From Marivita sp051251565 (GTDB lineage: Bacteria; Pseudomonadota; Alphaproteobacteria; Rhodobacterales; Rhodobacteraceae): 64,000 nucleotides of DNA. Position numbers and translations under genes: made by a program. Shown in pieces: positions 28,159 to 37,088 of the stretch. The first letter of the stretch is position 1, and each line of letters begins with the position of its first letter. The stretch lies in assembly GCF_051251565.1 (NCBI RefSeq), contig NZ_JBPOFB010000007.1, positions 124,001 through 188,000 on the forward strand. The letters are read 5' to 3'. The notes beneath the pieces are model-generated. The model worked only from the letters and a program-made list of their open reading frames with translations. It made no database searches and was not told where the DNA came from.

Positions 28159-29487
28159 GTGCAAGCAAAACTTATCGTAGCAAGCGTGATTGCGACCGGT
28201 GTTCTGGCTGGGTGCGCGGAACGCGAAATCATCCTGCCCGGCGAACGTCTTGGTGTACGGGAGGTCTTGCAAGAAACGCAAAGCACGCCGACCGAGGCTT
28301 TGACCAACAGCACGATCCCTGCCAATGTTCCGGCGGCAACGAACAACGCGTCGTGGGCGCAAAGCCATGTCAGCCCATCTGCCCGCACCACCAACGCGGC
28401 GCTGGCTGCTAACCTGACGCCGCTCTGGTCGACCTCGATCGGACAAGGCGATAAGCGTCGCGCGCGGATCATCACCGATCCCGTTGTTGCGGATGGCCGC
28501 ATCTTTACCATCGACAGCGCAGGACGCGTGTCCGCAACTTCGACCAGCGGGCAAGCGCTTTGGTCCTACAGTCTTGTGCCGCTGCGTGATGACGCTTCGC
28601 AAGCCTTGGCGGGTGGGTTGGCTTATGACAGCGGTCGGCTTTATGTGACATCGGGTTTTGGCACGCTGACCGCCGTTGACGCATCATCCGGCGCGGAAAT
28701 CTGGACCCAACGTCTTGACGCTGCGGCCACAGGCGCGCCCACCGTGTTTGGCGACCTGGTTTATGTGGTTGCGGGCGACAGCACCGCTTGGGCGGTTGAG
28801 GCTGATGATGGCCGCGTGCGTTGGCAATCCGACGGCTTGGGCGACATCGGCAACGTGGCCGGGGCGGCGCCGCCTGCGGTGAATGACAGCCATGTGGTGT
28901 TTTCGTTTGGCAGCGGCGCTGTGCAGGGCGCGTTCCGTCAGGGCGGTCTGCGTCTTTGGAGCGCGGACATCGTTGGCGCGCGCAGGGGCTTTGCCATTGC
29001 CTTGGTGGATGACATCACCGGCTATCCGGTGATTGAGGGCAACACTGTCTACGCGGGCAACCATTCGGGCCGCGTTGTTGCGCTGAACGTCAATTCTGGC
29101 GAACGCCGCTGGACGGCGCAGCACGGCGCGCTCGATCCGGTCTGGCCTGCGGGCAATTCGGTATATCTCGTATCCGATCTGAACGAGTTGATCCGTCTTG
29201 ACGCCGATGACGGCACACAAATCTGGTCGGTGGACCTGCCGGGGTATGAACCCGTCCGCCGCCCGCAGCGCCGCCGCGATTCTGCCTTTACCAATCACGG
29301 GCCGATCATGGCAGGCGGTCGTCTTATCGTGGCATCGTCGGACGGGCTGATCCGGTCCTTTGACCCGGCTTCGGGCGACCTTGTTGGTCAGACCGAAATC
29401 CGGGGCGGGGCCACAACCCGGCCTGTAGTGGCGAATGGGGTGCTTTATGTCGTCTCGACCAATGGTGTTTTGCACGCTTATCGCTGA
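28159..29487 (+). CDS. bamB: Outer membrane assembly lipoprotein BamB
   Basis: Lipoprotein of the BAM complex. 442 residues from the GTG at 28159. The lipobox GVLAGC places the acylated Cys near residue 18. The rest is an eight-bladed PQQ-like beta-propeller, with repeated motifs such as LYVTSGFGTLTAVDASSG, VVALNVNSGERRW and IRLDADDGTQIWS. It cooperates with bamA, encoded about 15 kb upstream. Confidence 0.93.
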   Translation: MQAKLIVASVIATGVLAGCAEREIILPGERLGVREVLQETQSTPTEALTNSTIPANVPAATNNASWAQSHVSPSARTTNAALAANLTPLWSTSIGQGDKRRARIITDPVVADGRIFTIDSAGRVSATSTSGQALWSYSLVPLRDDASQALAGGLAYDSGRLYVTSGFGTLTAVDASSGAEIWTQRLDAAATGAPTVFGDLVYVVAGDSTAWAVEADDGRVRWQSDGLGDIGNVAGAAPPAVNDSHVVFSFGSGAVQGAFRQGGLRLWSADIVGARRGFAIALVDDITGYPVIEGNTVYAGNHSGRVVALNVNSGERRWTAQHGALDPVWPAGNSVYLVSDLNELIRLDADDGTQIWSVDLPGYEPVRRPQRRRDSAFTNHGPIMAGGRLIVASSDGLIRSFDPASGDLVGQTEIRGGATTRPVVANGVLYVVSTNGVLHAYR

Positions 29488-29566
29488 CCCCTTTCACAGG
29501 CGCAGGAAATAGGCTAGGCGAGCGGCTTGATATCACACCGAGCCCAAGTCGGAGCCCTGCGCGCCC

Positions 29567-31018
29567 ATGTCCTTTACCCTCGCCATCGTCGGTCGTCCCA
29601 ATGTCGGCAAATCGACCCTGTTCAACCGACTGGTCGGCAAACGGCTTGCTTTGGTCGATGACCAACCGGGTGTGACCCGCGATCTGCGCGAAGGTGCTGC
29701 ACGGCTGGGGGATCTGCGCTTTACCGTGATCGACACCGCTGGTCTGGAGGAGGCCACTGACGAAAGCCTGCCAGGCAGGATGCGCAAGCTGACTGAACGA
29801 GCGGTGGACATGGCTGATATCTGCCTGTTCATGATCGACGCCCGTGTCGGCGTGACGCCCGCTGACGAAGTACTGGCTGAAATCCTGCGCAAACGCGCCG
29901 CCCATGTAATCCTTGGTGCCAACAAGGCCGAAGGCAACGCCGCCGAGGCGGGTGTTCTCGAAGCCTACGGCTTGGGGCTGGGCGAACCGCTGCGCATCTC
30001 GGCTGAACATGGCGAAGGCATGCCGGATCTGTATGCGATGCTGCAACCGCTGGCTGACGTGTTCGACGAACGTGCCGAAGCGGACGCACCTGAAACCGAA
30101 GTCGATGTGGGCGAAGACGATCCCGACGCGCCCCGCGCCATCACCAAGACCAAGCCCTTGCAAATCGCCGTCGTCGGCCGCCCCAACGCAGGCAAATCGA
30201 CGCTGATCAACAAGATCATCGGCGAAGACCGCCTGCTGACAGGCCCCGAGCCGGGAATCACCCGCGATGCGATCTCGGTGCAGACGGAATGGGAAGGTGT
30301 GCACATGCGCATCTTTGATACCGCCGGAATGCGCAAAAAGGCCAAGGTTCAGGAAAAGCTTGAAAAGCTGTCTGTCTCTGACGGACTGCGCGCGGTGAAA
30401 TTCGCCGAGGTCGTGGTTGTGTTGCTGGATGCAGCCATCCCGTTTGAAAGCCAGGATCTGCGCATCGCTGATCTGGCCGAACGCGAAGGCCGCGCCGTGG
30501 TGATCGCGGTCAACAAATGGGACACCGAGGATGACAAGCAAGACAAGCTGAAGATGCTGAAAGAGGAGTTTGAACGCCTCTTGCCACAGCTGCGCGGCGC
30601 GCCTTTGGTGACCGTTTCGGCGAAAACCGGGCGCGGTCTGGACCGTTTGCAAGCCGCCATCATCAAGGCGCATGACATCTGGAATCGCCGCGTGACCACG
30701 GCGCAATTGAACCGCTGGCTGGGTGGGATGATCGAACAGCACCCGCCCCCCGCACCGCAGGGCAAACGGATCAAGCTGCGCTACATGACACAGGCGAAGA
30801 CCCGTCCGCCGGGTTTTATTGTCATGTGTTCACACCCCGACAAGATGCCCGAAAGCTACAAGCGCTATCTGGTGAACGGCCTGCGCGAAGATTTCGACAT
30901 GCCCGGCACTCCCATTCGCCTGACGCTGCGCGGGCAGGGCGACAAGAACCCCTACAAAGGCCGCCGCGAAAAGAACGCTGGTGCGTTGAAGAAGCATTTG
31001 GGAAAGGGACGTGGGTAG
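29567..31018 (+). CDS. der: Ribosome biogenesis GTPase Der (EngA)
   Basis: Tandem-GTPase factor for 50S assembly, 483 residues. Two G domains are visible: GRPNVGKSTLFNRL near residue 8 and GRPNAGKSTLINKI near 203, each with DTAG (IDTAGLEE, FDTAGMRK) and NKxD-type motifs (NKWDTE in the second). The C-terminal KH-like domain ends in a basic tail. Last gene of yfgM-bamB-der. Confidence 0.97.
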   Translation: MSFTLAIVGRPNVGKSTLFNRLVGKRLALVDDQPGVTRDLREGAARLGDLRFTVIDTAGLEEATDESLPGRMRKLTERAVDMADICLFMIDARVGVTPADEVLAEILRKRAAHVILGANKAEGNAAEAGVLEAYGLGLGEPLRISAEHGEGMPDLYAMLQPLADVFDERAEADAPETEVDVGEDDPDAPRAITKTKPLQIAVVGRPNAGKSTLINKIIGEDRLLTGPEPGITRDAISVQTEWEGVHMRIFDTAGMRKKAKVQEKLEKLSVSDGLRAVKFAEVVVVLLDAAIPFESQDLRIADLAEREGRAVVIAVNKWDTEDDKQDKLKMLKEEFERLLPQLRGAPLVTVSAKTGRGLDRLQAAIIKAHDIWNRRVTTAQLNRWLGGMIEQHPPPAPQGKRIKLRYMTQAKTRPPGFIVMCSHPDKMPESYKRYLVNGLREDFDMPGTPIRLTLRGQGDKNPYKGRREKNAGALKKHLGKGRG

Positions 31019-31056
31019 GTCGTAGCGGTCAGATTTTCATAAAAGCGTTCGGGACG

Positions 31057-32238
31057 CTACCTACTCAAGCTGTCTAACATCTCCTTGCAGATGTGATCCC
31101 GCGCTTCAATATCGTCCGAATTAGCGACCCATGCATGGTCTACAACCAAATTGCCAACAGCAACGATCTGTTTCGCGATTTCCTGCGGAGTAGTCTCGTC
31201 AATACGTCCCTCCGTCCAATCATGAAAGGCCGATGAATAACGGACTACGGCACCGCTGGCCGACAGCTCGACGGTTCCTCCTTCTGCAAAGAAGGTCAGC
31301 GCATCTCCCATCTCTTCGCCGATGAGTCTCAAACGTGCTCCAAGTCGATGTTTGAGAATTGCGACAAAAACTATCGCTGCTGAAAAGGTGAATTTATCGA
31401 CAAGTACGCCGACCTGACGGTCGTTTGCGCCTTCCGAGATTGCGTCGATCAAAGGCATGGTCCGAAGAAAATCGCCGCCAGTATTGCCTCGCACATCAAT
31501 GATAAGGGGAGTATCAGGACGGGACCTGACGCGATCCGCTGCCCGGGATACCGCATTTGATAGGTCAGTGTCGCCAAGATCGAAGAAGCTCGGAAGCACC
31601 ATGAGCAGTCCAAGATGACCGAAATCCACAACCTCAAGATAGGTTTTGGGGGTCCAATGCGCGTCGGCTTTTCCATGTTCGTTTCGAGGATACAGCGAAG
31701 ACGCGAAAACCAATTTTCCAGTATCCGGGGTGATCCGGTTTATCTGTCCAGTGGCGTCTCGTAGACGGAATTTAAGTGTGCCGCTGCCAGAGACTACGTC
31801 CAAGCTGGCCAATGCGCTTGGCCAGACAAACAGGATTGGTCCAATGACACGTTCTCGCTGTCTGGTCCCTGAAAGCAGGTTCCGTGATATGGCTTCGATT
31901 TCGCAAACGGCAATGCCATTTATGGAGATCAATTCGCTGCCAATTGCAGCGCCTGAATCGAAAGGGGCGCCAACCAGTCGCACACTGTGACCGATGGTGA
32001 CAAACCTGTAAGGCAGAATCGAGATGGCAGTATTAGGGATCAGACGCGTGTGTCCATTCCTCGGCAGGGCCAGAAGCCGCATCAGTGAAAGGAGAAACTC
32101 GTCCTTTGCGTTCTTTAGTGCAGCCTGGCGGGCGTCTCGAATGTGGTGATCCAAGTCCTCACGAGCGATTTCTCGGAAGCTGGGATCGGTTGCAAGAACC
32201 GTTCTTTCTATTTCCTCTAGATCATGGATCAATGACAT
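31057..32238 (-). CDS. S41-family peptidase-like protein (tail-specific protease type), cytosolic
   Basis: 393 residues from the ATG at 32238. No signal peptide or membrane segment is visible. The S41 core is recognisable from LIIDVRGNTGGD near residue 245 and the nucleophile loop VDKFTFSAAIV, which gives Ser286. A PDZ-like stretch lies around residues 85-115 (GSELISINGIAV). The role is unknown. Codon use is less G+C-biased than in its neighbours. A terminator at 32319-32356 separates it from xoxF upstream. Confidence 0.7.
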   Translation of the reverse strand: MSLIHDLEEIERTVLATDPSFREIAREDLDHHIRDARQAALKNAKDEFLLSLMRLLALPRNGHTRLIPNTAISILPYRFVTIGHSVRLVGAPFDSGAAIGSELISINGIAVCEIEAISRNLLSGTRQRERVIGPILFVWPSALASLDVVSGSGTLKFRLRDATGQINRITPDTGKLVFASSLYPRNEHGKADAHWTPKTYLEVVDFGHLGLLMVLPSFFDLGDTDLSNAVSRAADRVRSRPDTPLIIDVRGNTGGDFLRTMPLIDAISEGANDRQVGVLVDKFTFSAAIVFVAILKHRLGARLRLIGEEMGDALTFFAEGGTVELSASGAVVRYSSAFHDWTEGRIDETTPQEIAKQIVAVGNLVVDHAWVANSDDIEARDHICKEMLDSLSR

Positions 32239-32318
32239 TGGGGCAACGCGCAAGCATGTAGGTGACAATGTCTAGCAGGTTTCACACGAAACTACTCTCG
32301 CACCAATCACCCTCCCAA

Positions 32319-32356
32319 CAAAAAACGGCGCACCCCAAGGTGCGCCGCTCTTTTTT
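32319..32356. terminator. Bidirectional intrinsic terminator downstream of xoxF
   Basis: A nine-base GC stem (32326-32334 with 32339-32347) is flanked by an A-run on its left and a T-run on its right, so it can stop RNA polymerase on either strand. It ends the minus-strand xoxF transcript. Confidence 0.85.
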
Positions 32357-32371
32357 ACCGCTTGGTAAAAG

Positions 32372-34141
32372 TCAGTTCGCCGCTGCCAGCTCTTTCGGCA
32401 GACGGAAGGTCCAGAGCGTGCCGCCCTGGTTCAGGTAGTTGACCTTTTTGGCCACTTCCCCGCCCCACAGCGGAACCGCACCACCCCAGCCAGAGATGAC
32501 CGAGACATACTGCTCGCCGTCCTGATCCCAGGTGATCGGCTGACCCACGATGCCCGAGCCGGTCTGGAAGGACCAAAGCGTTTCGCCGGTCTCGTCATCC
32601 AGCGCCAGGAACTTGCCCTCGGGGGTGCCAAAGAACACGAGGCCACCAGCGGTCGTCATCACACCAGACCAAAGCGGCGCTTCGTTCTTGTATTCCCACT
32701 TCCATTCGCCCGTGTCAGGATCAATCGCCTTGAGCGACCCGATATGGTCTTCGTAGTTCGGTTTGATGGTAAAGCCGGAGCCAAGATAGGCCGCGCCCTT
32801 CTTGTAGGTGATCGGCTCGTTCCAGATATCCATGCCCCATTCGTTGGACGGCACATAGAAATTGCCGGTCCGCTGCGAGAACGCCATCGGCATCCAGTTC
32901 TTGCCACCGAGGAAGCCCGGAGACGAGAAAACTACGTCGCCTTTCTTGCCATCGGCAGAGGCGGTGGGATCACCGGGGCGGTTGTCCTCGACAAAGACCG
33001 GGCGCCCGTCATCACCGATGTCGCTGGCCCAAGAGATGTCCTTTACGAACGGATAGGCATCGACGAACGCGCCGTCTTCGCGGTTCAGGACATAGAAGAA
33101 CCCGTTCCGGTCGGCGGTGGCGTAACGCATGTTGCCGGAACGGTCGACATAAGACACGACCTCGTTCACGCCGTCATAGTCCCAGCCTTCACGCGGTGTG
33201 GTCTGGTAGTGCCACTTGATCTCGCCGGTGGCCGGGTCGATCCCGATACGGCTGGCGGCGTAGAGGTTGTCACCTGCGTTGCCATCGGTTGGCGTACCCG
33301 CATTGCGCAGGTGGCTGTTCCACGGCGCGGGGTTGCCCGTGCCAAAGACCAGAGTATCCGTGTCGGCGTCGTAAGAACCGCCAAGCCATGTGGCACCGCC
33401 ACCGGTTTTCCACATATCACCCGGCCATGTTGCGTTAAGCGTGCCGGTCATCGTGCTTTCTTCGCCATTGAGCATGCCCATATGGCCTTCGATTACGGGA
33501 CGGTGCCAAACCAGATCGCCCGTATTCACGTTGCGTGCCTGCACAGAGCCAACGATCCCGAATTCACCACCCGAATTGCCGGTGATGACCAAATCCCCCA
33601 CAACCAGCGGGGCAGCCGTGTAGGAATAGCCCGCTTTGTAGTCGTCGATCTTGTCGCGCCACACCACATCACCGGTCTTGTAGTCCAGTGCCACGATCCG
33701 CGCGTCCAATGTGCCAAAGATCACCTTGTCGCCCGCCAATGCTGCGCCGCGATTGATTACGTCACAGCAGGGCAGGATGCCTTCGGGCAAACGGGCATCG
33801 TACTGCCACAGCTCTTCGCCGGTGTTCAGGTCAATCGCGTAAAGGCGCGAATAAGACCCTGTGATGTACATGATGCCATCATAAATCAGCGGTTGCGTTT
33901 CCTGGCCGCGCTGCTTTTCGCCCCCAAGGCTGAACGCCCAGGCAGGAACAAGGTTCTTGACGTTGTCCTTGTTCAGCGTGTCCAGCGGTGAGTAGCGCTG
34001 CAAATGCCGACCCATCCCATTGGTCACGACCTGATTGGTTATGGTCTGGTCATTGGCCAGCATCTCTTCTGTCACACCCGCTGCAAATGCGCCTGATGCG
34101 GCGAAGATGCTGGCTGTAACGGCGGCAACAAATCTGTTCAT
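32372..34141 (-). CDS. xoxF: PQQ-dependent methanol/alcohol dehydrogenase, lanthanide type (XoxF)
   Basis: Periplasmic quinoprotein oxidising methanol or short alcohols and passing electrons to cytochrome c. 589 residues from the ATG at 34141, which has GGGAGG upstream; signal peptide ends near residue 21. The adjacent disulfide Cys pair is at 125-126 (LPCCDVINRG), metal ligands Glu193 and Asn270 are present, and DYD at 321-323 gives the catalytic Asp plus the second Asp that in this superfamily marks lanthanide use. The eight-blade propeller repeats (LNTGEELWQY, DPDTGEWKWEY) are clear. The other cluster genes fit a lanthanide enzyme. Assignment to XoxF rather than another PQQ alcohol dehydrogenase is inference from length and context. 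Confidence 0.9.
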   Translation of the reverse strand: MNRFVAAVTASIFAASGAFAAGVTEEMLANDQTITNQVVTNGMGRHLQRYSPLDTLNKDNVKNLVPAWAFSLGGEKQRGQETQPLIYDGIMYITGSYSRLYAIDLNTGEELWQYDARLPEGILPCCDVINRGAALAGDKVIFGTLDARIVALDYKTGDVVWRDKIDDYKAGYSYTAAPLVVGDLVITGNSGGEFGIVGSVQARNVNTGDLVWHRPVIEGHMGMLNGEESTMTGTLNATWPGDMWKTGGGATWLGGSYDADTDTLVFGTGNPAPWNSHLRNAGTPTDGNAGDNLYAASRIGIDPATGEIKWHYQTTPREGWDYDGVNEVVSYVDRSGNMRYATADRNGFFYVLNREDGAFVDAYPFVKDISWASDIGDDGRPVFVEDNRPGDPTASADGKKGDVVFSSPGFLGGKNWMPMAFSQRTGNFYVPSNEWGMDIWNEPITYKKGAAYLGSGFTIKPNYEDHIGSLKAIDPDTGEWKWEYKNEAPLWSGVMTTAGGLVFFGTPEGKFLALDDETGETLWSFQTGSGIVGQPITWDQDGEQYVSVISGWGGAVPLWGGEVAKKVNYLNQGGTLWTFRLPKELAAAN

Positions 34142-34538
34142 CCGTATTCCTCCCGTGAACGTACAGTTGCAAAGATCCAGATGCACACCGGCGCACATGG
34201 ACGATTGTTGGCAGTATAAGGATAACCAAACGCCGTTGTACGCGACTTGTGTCGTAAGACCTTTTGGAGATTGACAGGACTTTGGTCGTAATGTTCTGCG
34301 AGTCGACGTCCAGAAGGCAGAGCCTTTGTTTGGGCTTACTGACTTTGTGTGTGTCAGACTTTTCCGACAAAATAGCAGACTTAACCCTGCGACTTCCTAC
34401 CGAGGGTTTTGGCACAGTTAAGTTACTGTGTTTGCCATTTAACCCAGAAGGTCAAAAACCGATAGTTTTTTATGCGTGTTGGCCTGCGCCGCTTCAAGTC
34501 CGCGTTCATGAGTTGGCAGCGCAGAAAAGTTCTGTGCT
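34142..34538. other. 397-base region upstream of xoxF
   Basis: Holds no convincing gene. It must carry the xoxF promoter. Two related words, GTCGTA at 34251-34256 and CTTTGGTCGTA at 34280-34290, occur 34 bases apart in the same orientation; the longer one recurs at 37892. The region is A+T-richer near the immunity gene. Confidence 0.45.
34280..34290. promoter_or_regulatory. Candidate regulon motif upstream of xoxF
   Basis: CTTTGGTCGTA, identical over 11 bases to 37892-37902. Similar seven-base cores (GGTCGTA) occur at 40210-40216 and, reversed, at 44646-44652, all in non-coding gaps of the methanol/lut-like cluster. A binding site for the regulator of these genes is inferred; no regulator is encoded nearby. 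Confidence 0.35.
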
Positions 34539-35060
34539 TCAGGTGCCCTTGATATATCGGCAGGTTCCTGCGGAAATCGACTTTTCGATGAAGCCGTCAT
34601 AATGGCCTCTCGTAAAGACAGTGACCGGGTCTTCGAATCCAAAAATCTCTTCATCAAGCATAGAAATCCCAAGATCGACAAAAAAGTACGTGCCGTCGTC
34701 TGTATGTGCGATCTTCTGCGACAATGTTTTTAAAGCGACAAAGTTTTCGTCAATCACCCCGGTAAAGAATGGAATACCGTTGATATTCAGATTTTCCTGC
34801 GAATCCGTCATGATGAGTTCAACAACCTTGCCGTCTTCATAAGCAACATTCGGCATCCATTGCGTATACTCAATTGACGGGTCGCTCCGAAGTTCAGTTA
34901 CACTGTCCTTGCCCCCGAGGAATTGAAGAAACTGCGGCATTGCGCTAAGGCGCTGTGTTTCACGAGCCGGCCCGATTTTCGCGGCCACCTCTTCTGGGCT
35001 GTCACCAAAACGAATTGGGCCGACACCCACCAACGGCTCTATTGTCCAGTCCATCTTCAT
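34539..35060 (-). CDS. Putative immunity protein of a type VI secretion cassette
   Basis: 173 residues, no signal peptide. The ATG at 35060 has GGAG 3 bases upstream. The N-terminal stretch LVGVGPIRFGDSPEEVAAKIG resembles small cytosolic proteins often found beside secreted toxins. It follows the HH-motif gene by 30 bases on the same strand, the usual place for an immunity gene. Function is inferred from position; the family is not firmly recognised. Base composition is lower in G+C than that of the surrounding genes. Confidence 0.5.
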   Translation of the reverse strand: MKMDWTIEPLVGVGPIRFGDSPEEVAAKIGPARETQRLSAMPQFLQFLGGKDSVTELRSDPSIEYTQWMPNVAYEDGKVVELIMTDSQENLNINGIPFFTGVIDENFVALKTLSQKIAHTDDGTYFFVDLGISMLDEEIFGFEDPVTVFTRGHYDGFIEKSISAGTCRYIKGT

Positions 35061-35090
35061 ATGCTCCTTCGCTCTGTGCGATTTACGGCC

Positions 35091-35663
35091 TTAGATCACG
35101 CCTGCTGCGCTGAGGCAGGCCATGTAAGCGCCAGCTTCCGTCAATGCTTCGTTGTATTTTCCGGGAAATTGCACAGCAATCACACCAGCTTCCATGAGAA
35201 ATGCACCCTCTACGCCAACTGTGTTTATGACGGTTTGCATGAAACTCCGGTAGGCAGGGCCACGGCTTCCGTGCCCTATCGTGGCCATGTGATCGGCTCG
35301 ATCCATTTGGATTGCAATGCCTGCACTTTCGGACAGTCCGCCCATGCGTTTCGGGGGCATGTGATGTCGCTCAGTCACGCCGCGTTGCGCTCCTAATCGA
35401 CTGTATGCTCCGCCGCTGTATGGTGGTGGTCTGGCACCATTCCCACCAAATGCTGCGGCGCATGTCTGCTGGTTGAGCGGACAATTTCTACAGTTGTTTC
35501 GGCGCCACTGTTCAAATCGTCTGCGCCCATTGCGATAAACTCTGTAAGCGCGAGCTGCCACACGTCCGACACGCGCCACCGCGGCACCGGCTGATGCAAG
35601 AACAGCCCGTCCTGCAGGGCTCGCGAGCACGCGTGCCGCGGCTAAAACGAGGGGCACAACCAT
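35091..35663 (-). CDS. Putative type VI secretion effector, HH-motif nuclease-like
   Basis: 190 residues. The N-terminal 45 residues are Ala/Val/Arg-rich and could form a membrane or loading helix. A Cys cluster follows (CRNCPLNQQTC, residues 58-68), then a domain with ERHHMPP (His100-His101), RADHMATIGH (Asp124-His125, His131) and RGPAYR. The spacing of paired His, Asp-His and later His resembles HNH/EndoVII-type polymorphic toxins, but I cannot name the exact family. Its ATG directly follows the DUF4123 stop codon, so the adaptor and effector are translationally coupled. Confidence 0.55.
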   Translation of the reverse strand: MVVPLVLAAARVLASPAGRAVLASAGAAVARVGRVAARAYRVYRNGRRRFEQWRRNNCRNCPLNQQTCAAAFGGNGARPPPYSGGAYSRLGAQRGVTERHHMPPKRMGGLSESAGIAIQMDRADHMATIGHGSRGPAYRSFMQTVINTVGVEGAFLMEAGVIAVQFPGKYNEALTEAGAYMACLSAAGVI

Positions 35664-37088
35664 TTAAATACCCACATTGCTCAGGGCAGTAGCATCCATA
35701 CGCTGAAACTCCGCCATCATGCGATTCATATTTTCGTCTGGCGTGCGCTTTCCATCCTGAAAACCAGCCAATACATCTGCATCACCAGCAATCGCATGAT
35801 TTGTGATCAGCATGAGATATGACCAACAGGCGAAAGACGCATCTTCTTCAAAGCCTATGGCCTGACCAGAGGACAATGCGGCTGTAATGGTCGCATCAAT
35901 TTGCGCCGGGGTGAACTGCGCACACATTTCCGGGTCAGAACCGTAAAGAAAGGTCCGCATGTCAGCCAAGATTGCCTGATCGCTCGCACCGCCAATGCGT
36001 GCAGCGCTCTCGATAGAAATCTTAAGGGGGCCGCGAGAGGAGGAAGTGCTTCGATTGGAGAACTCCATCCACGCTTCATTGGCGGGGCAGAATTCCGGGG
36101 ATGGCATGAACAGTATTCTGCTTGCCGGTCCAAACAAACGCGCACGCTCTGTCGCGTCGAGCGCAATAAGGGTTTGTGCCATGACATTGGCATCGGCGTG
36201 CCGAAATAAAACCATGTCATGTGTTGCGGCCGACGCGCTTTTGTCTTCCGCGTTGGACGTCTCCCCCTGCGTATCTTGGGGTGCGAACGGGTTCGGAACG
36301 TCGGGATCATCCTGCGCGATTTCATCTTGCGCATTGCTGTCATCAAGATCTGGCTTTGGGTCCATTGCATCGATGGGATAGAGCACCATGTTCAGCCCGC
36401 GCAGATGCTTGTAAAGTGCGTCTTCGCCCGCGTCGCATTGCCAAAAGACAGCTGCAGGTCTTCCGGAAAGCAAATCGAAAAGGGCGGTCACAGTTCCAGC
36501 GTGATCCCGGTTGGGGGCCATTTCGTTTTGTTCTGTTAAAACAACAAGGTGCGGCGCGGTGATAACGCGCTGTGGATCATTGTCACCTCGGTCCAGATAC
36601 AGCGAGCGAGACCTGAATCCTTTCTGCAAAAGCAGGGTCGGCAGATTGTCGAATTGTGCTCCGTCGAGTAGCGCGAACAGAGGTGTACGATTGGACGCGA
36701 GAGAAGATAAATGAGCCTCAAAGGGGTTGCGTCTTTCCTGAAGTGGCCCGAGGTGCACTGATGCCGCATCCGAAAGCTTTGACAAGAGGTCACTGGCCAG
36801 GCCCAGTTCCGCGCCGTCATCGAAGTCTTCGGGAAATCGCTTACGCGAGGTGACACTCTCTAAGACGTAGTCTGTCTCGAAGATGTAATCTCTGAGCGCG
36901 CTTTCGGCTTGCTTGTCGTCTTCCGCTAAAACCGCGATCGTACAATCACTTACGCGGATGCCAGTCCCATTGTTTTGGCTAACAACACACTCAAAAACAA
37001 ACCGCGTTTTGGTCATCTGCTCAATGGTCTCATTTTGAAAACGGTTAGATGGCCAGTCTTTTTTGGCGAACTCGATAACGGAATACAT
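35664..37088 (-). CDS. DUF4123-type adaptor (type VI effector chaperone)
   Basis: 474 residues from the ATG at 37088; an internal ATG at 37016 in the same frame is also possible. About residues 135-330 match the DUF4123 pattern: LFALLDGAQFDNLPTLL, LVVLTEQ, hLR-type KHLRGLNMVLYP, then VLFRHADANVMAQTLIAL and RARLFGPASRILFMPSP. An acidic, low-complexity insert of about 50 residues (240-290) splits the domain. An extra N-terminal segment (1-130) and C-terminal helical part flank it. Such adaptors load cargo onto VgrG spikes. No VgrG, PAAR or T6SS structural gene is in the window. Confidence 0.6.
   Translation of the reverse strand: MYSVIEFAKKDWPSNRFQNETIEQMTKTRFVFECVVSQNNGTGIRVSDCTIAVLAEDDKQAESALRDYIFETDYVLESVTSRKRFPEDFDDGAELGLASDLLSKLSDAASVHLGPLQERRNPFEAHLSSLASNRTPLFALLDGAQFDNLPTLLLQKGFRSRSLYLDRGDNDPQRVITAPHLVVLTEQNEMAPNRDHAGTVTALFDLLSGRPAAVFWQCDAGEDALYKHLRGLNMVLYPIDAMDPKPDLDDSNAQDEIAQDDPDVPNPFAPQDTQGETSNAEDKSASAATHDMVLFRHADANVMAQTLIALDATERARLFGPASRILFMPSPEFCPANEAWMEFSNRSTSSSRGPLKISIESAARIGGASDQAILADMRTFLYGSDPEMCAQFTPAQIDATITAALSSGQAIGFEEDASFACWSYLMLITNHAIAGDADVLAGFQDGKRTPDENMNRMMAEFQRMDATALSNVGI

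Noticed and set aside
32372..34141. Calcium-type methanol dehydrogenase MxaF
   Set aside because: Asp is present two residues after the catalytic Asp, and there is no mxaI small-subunit gene.
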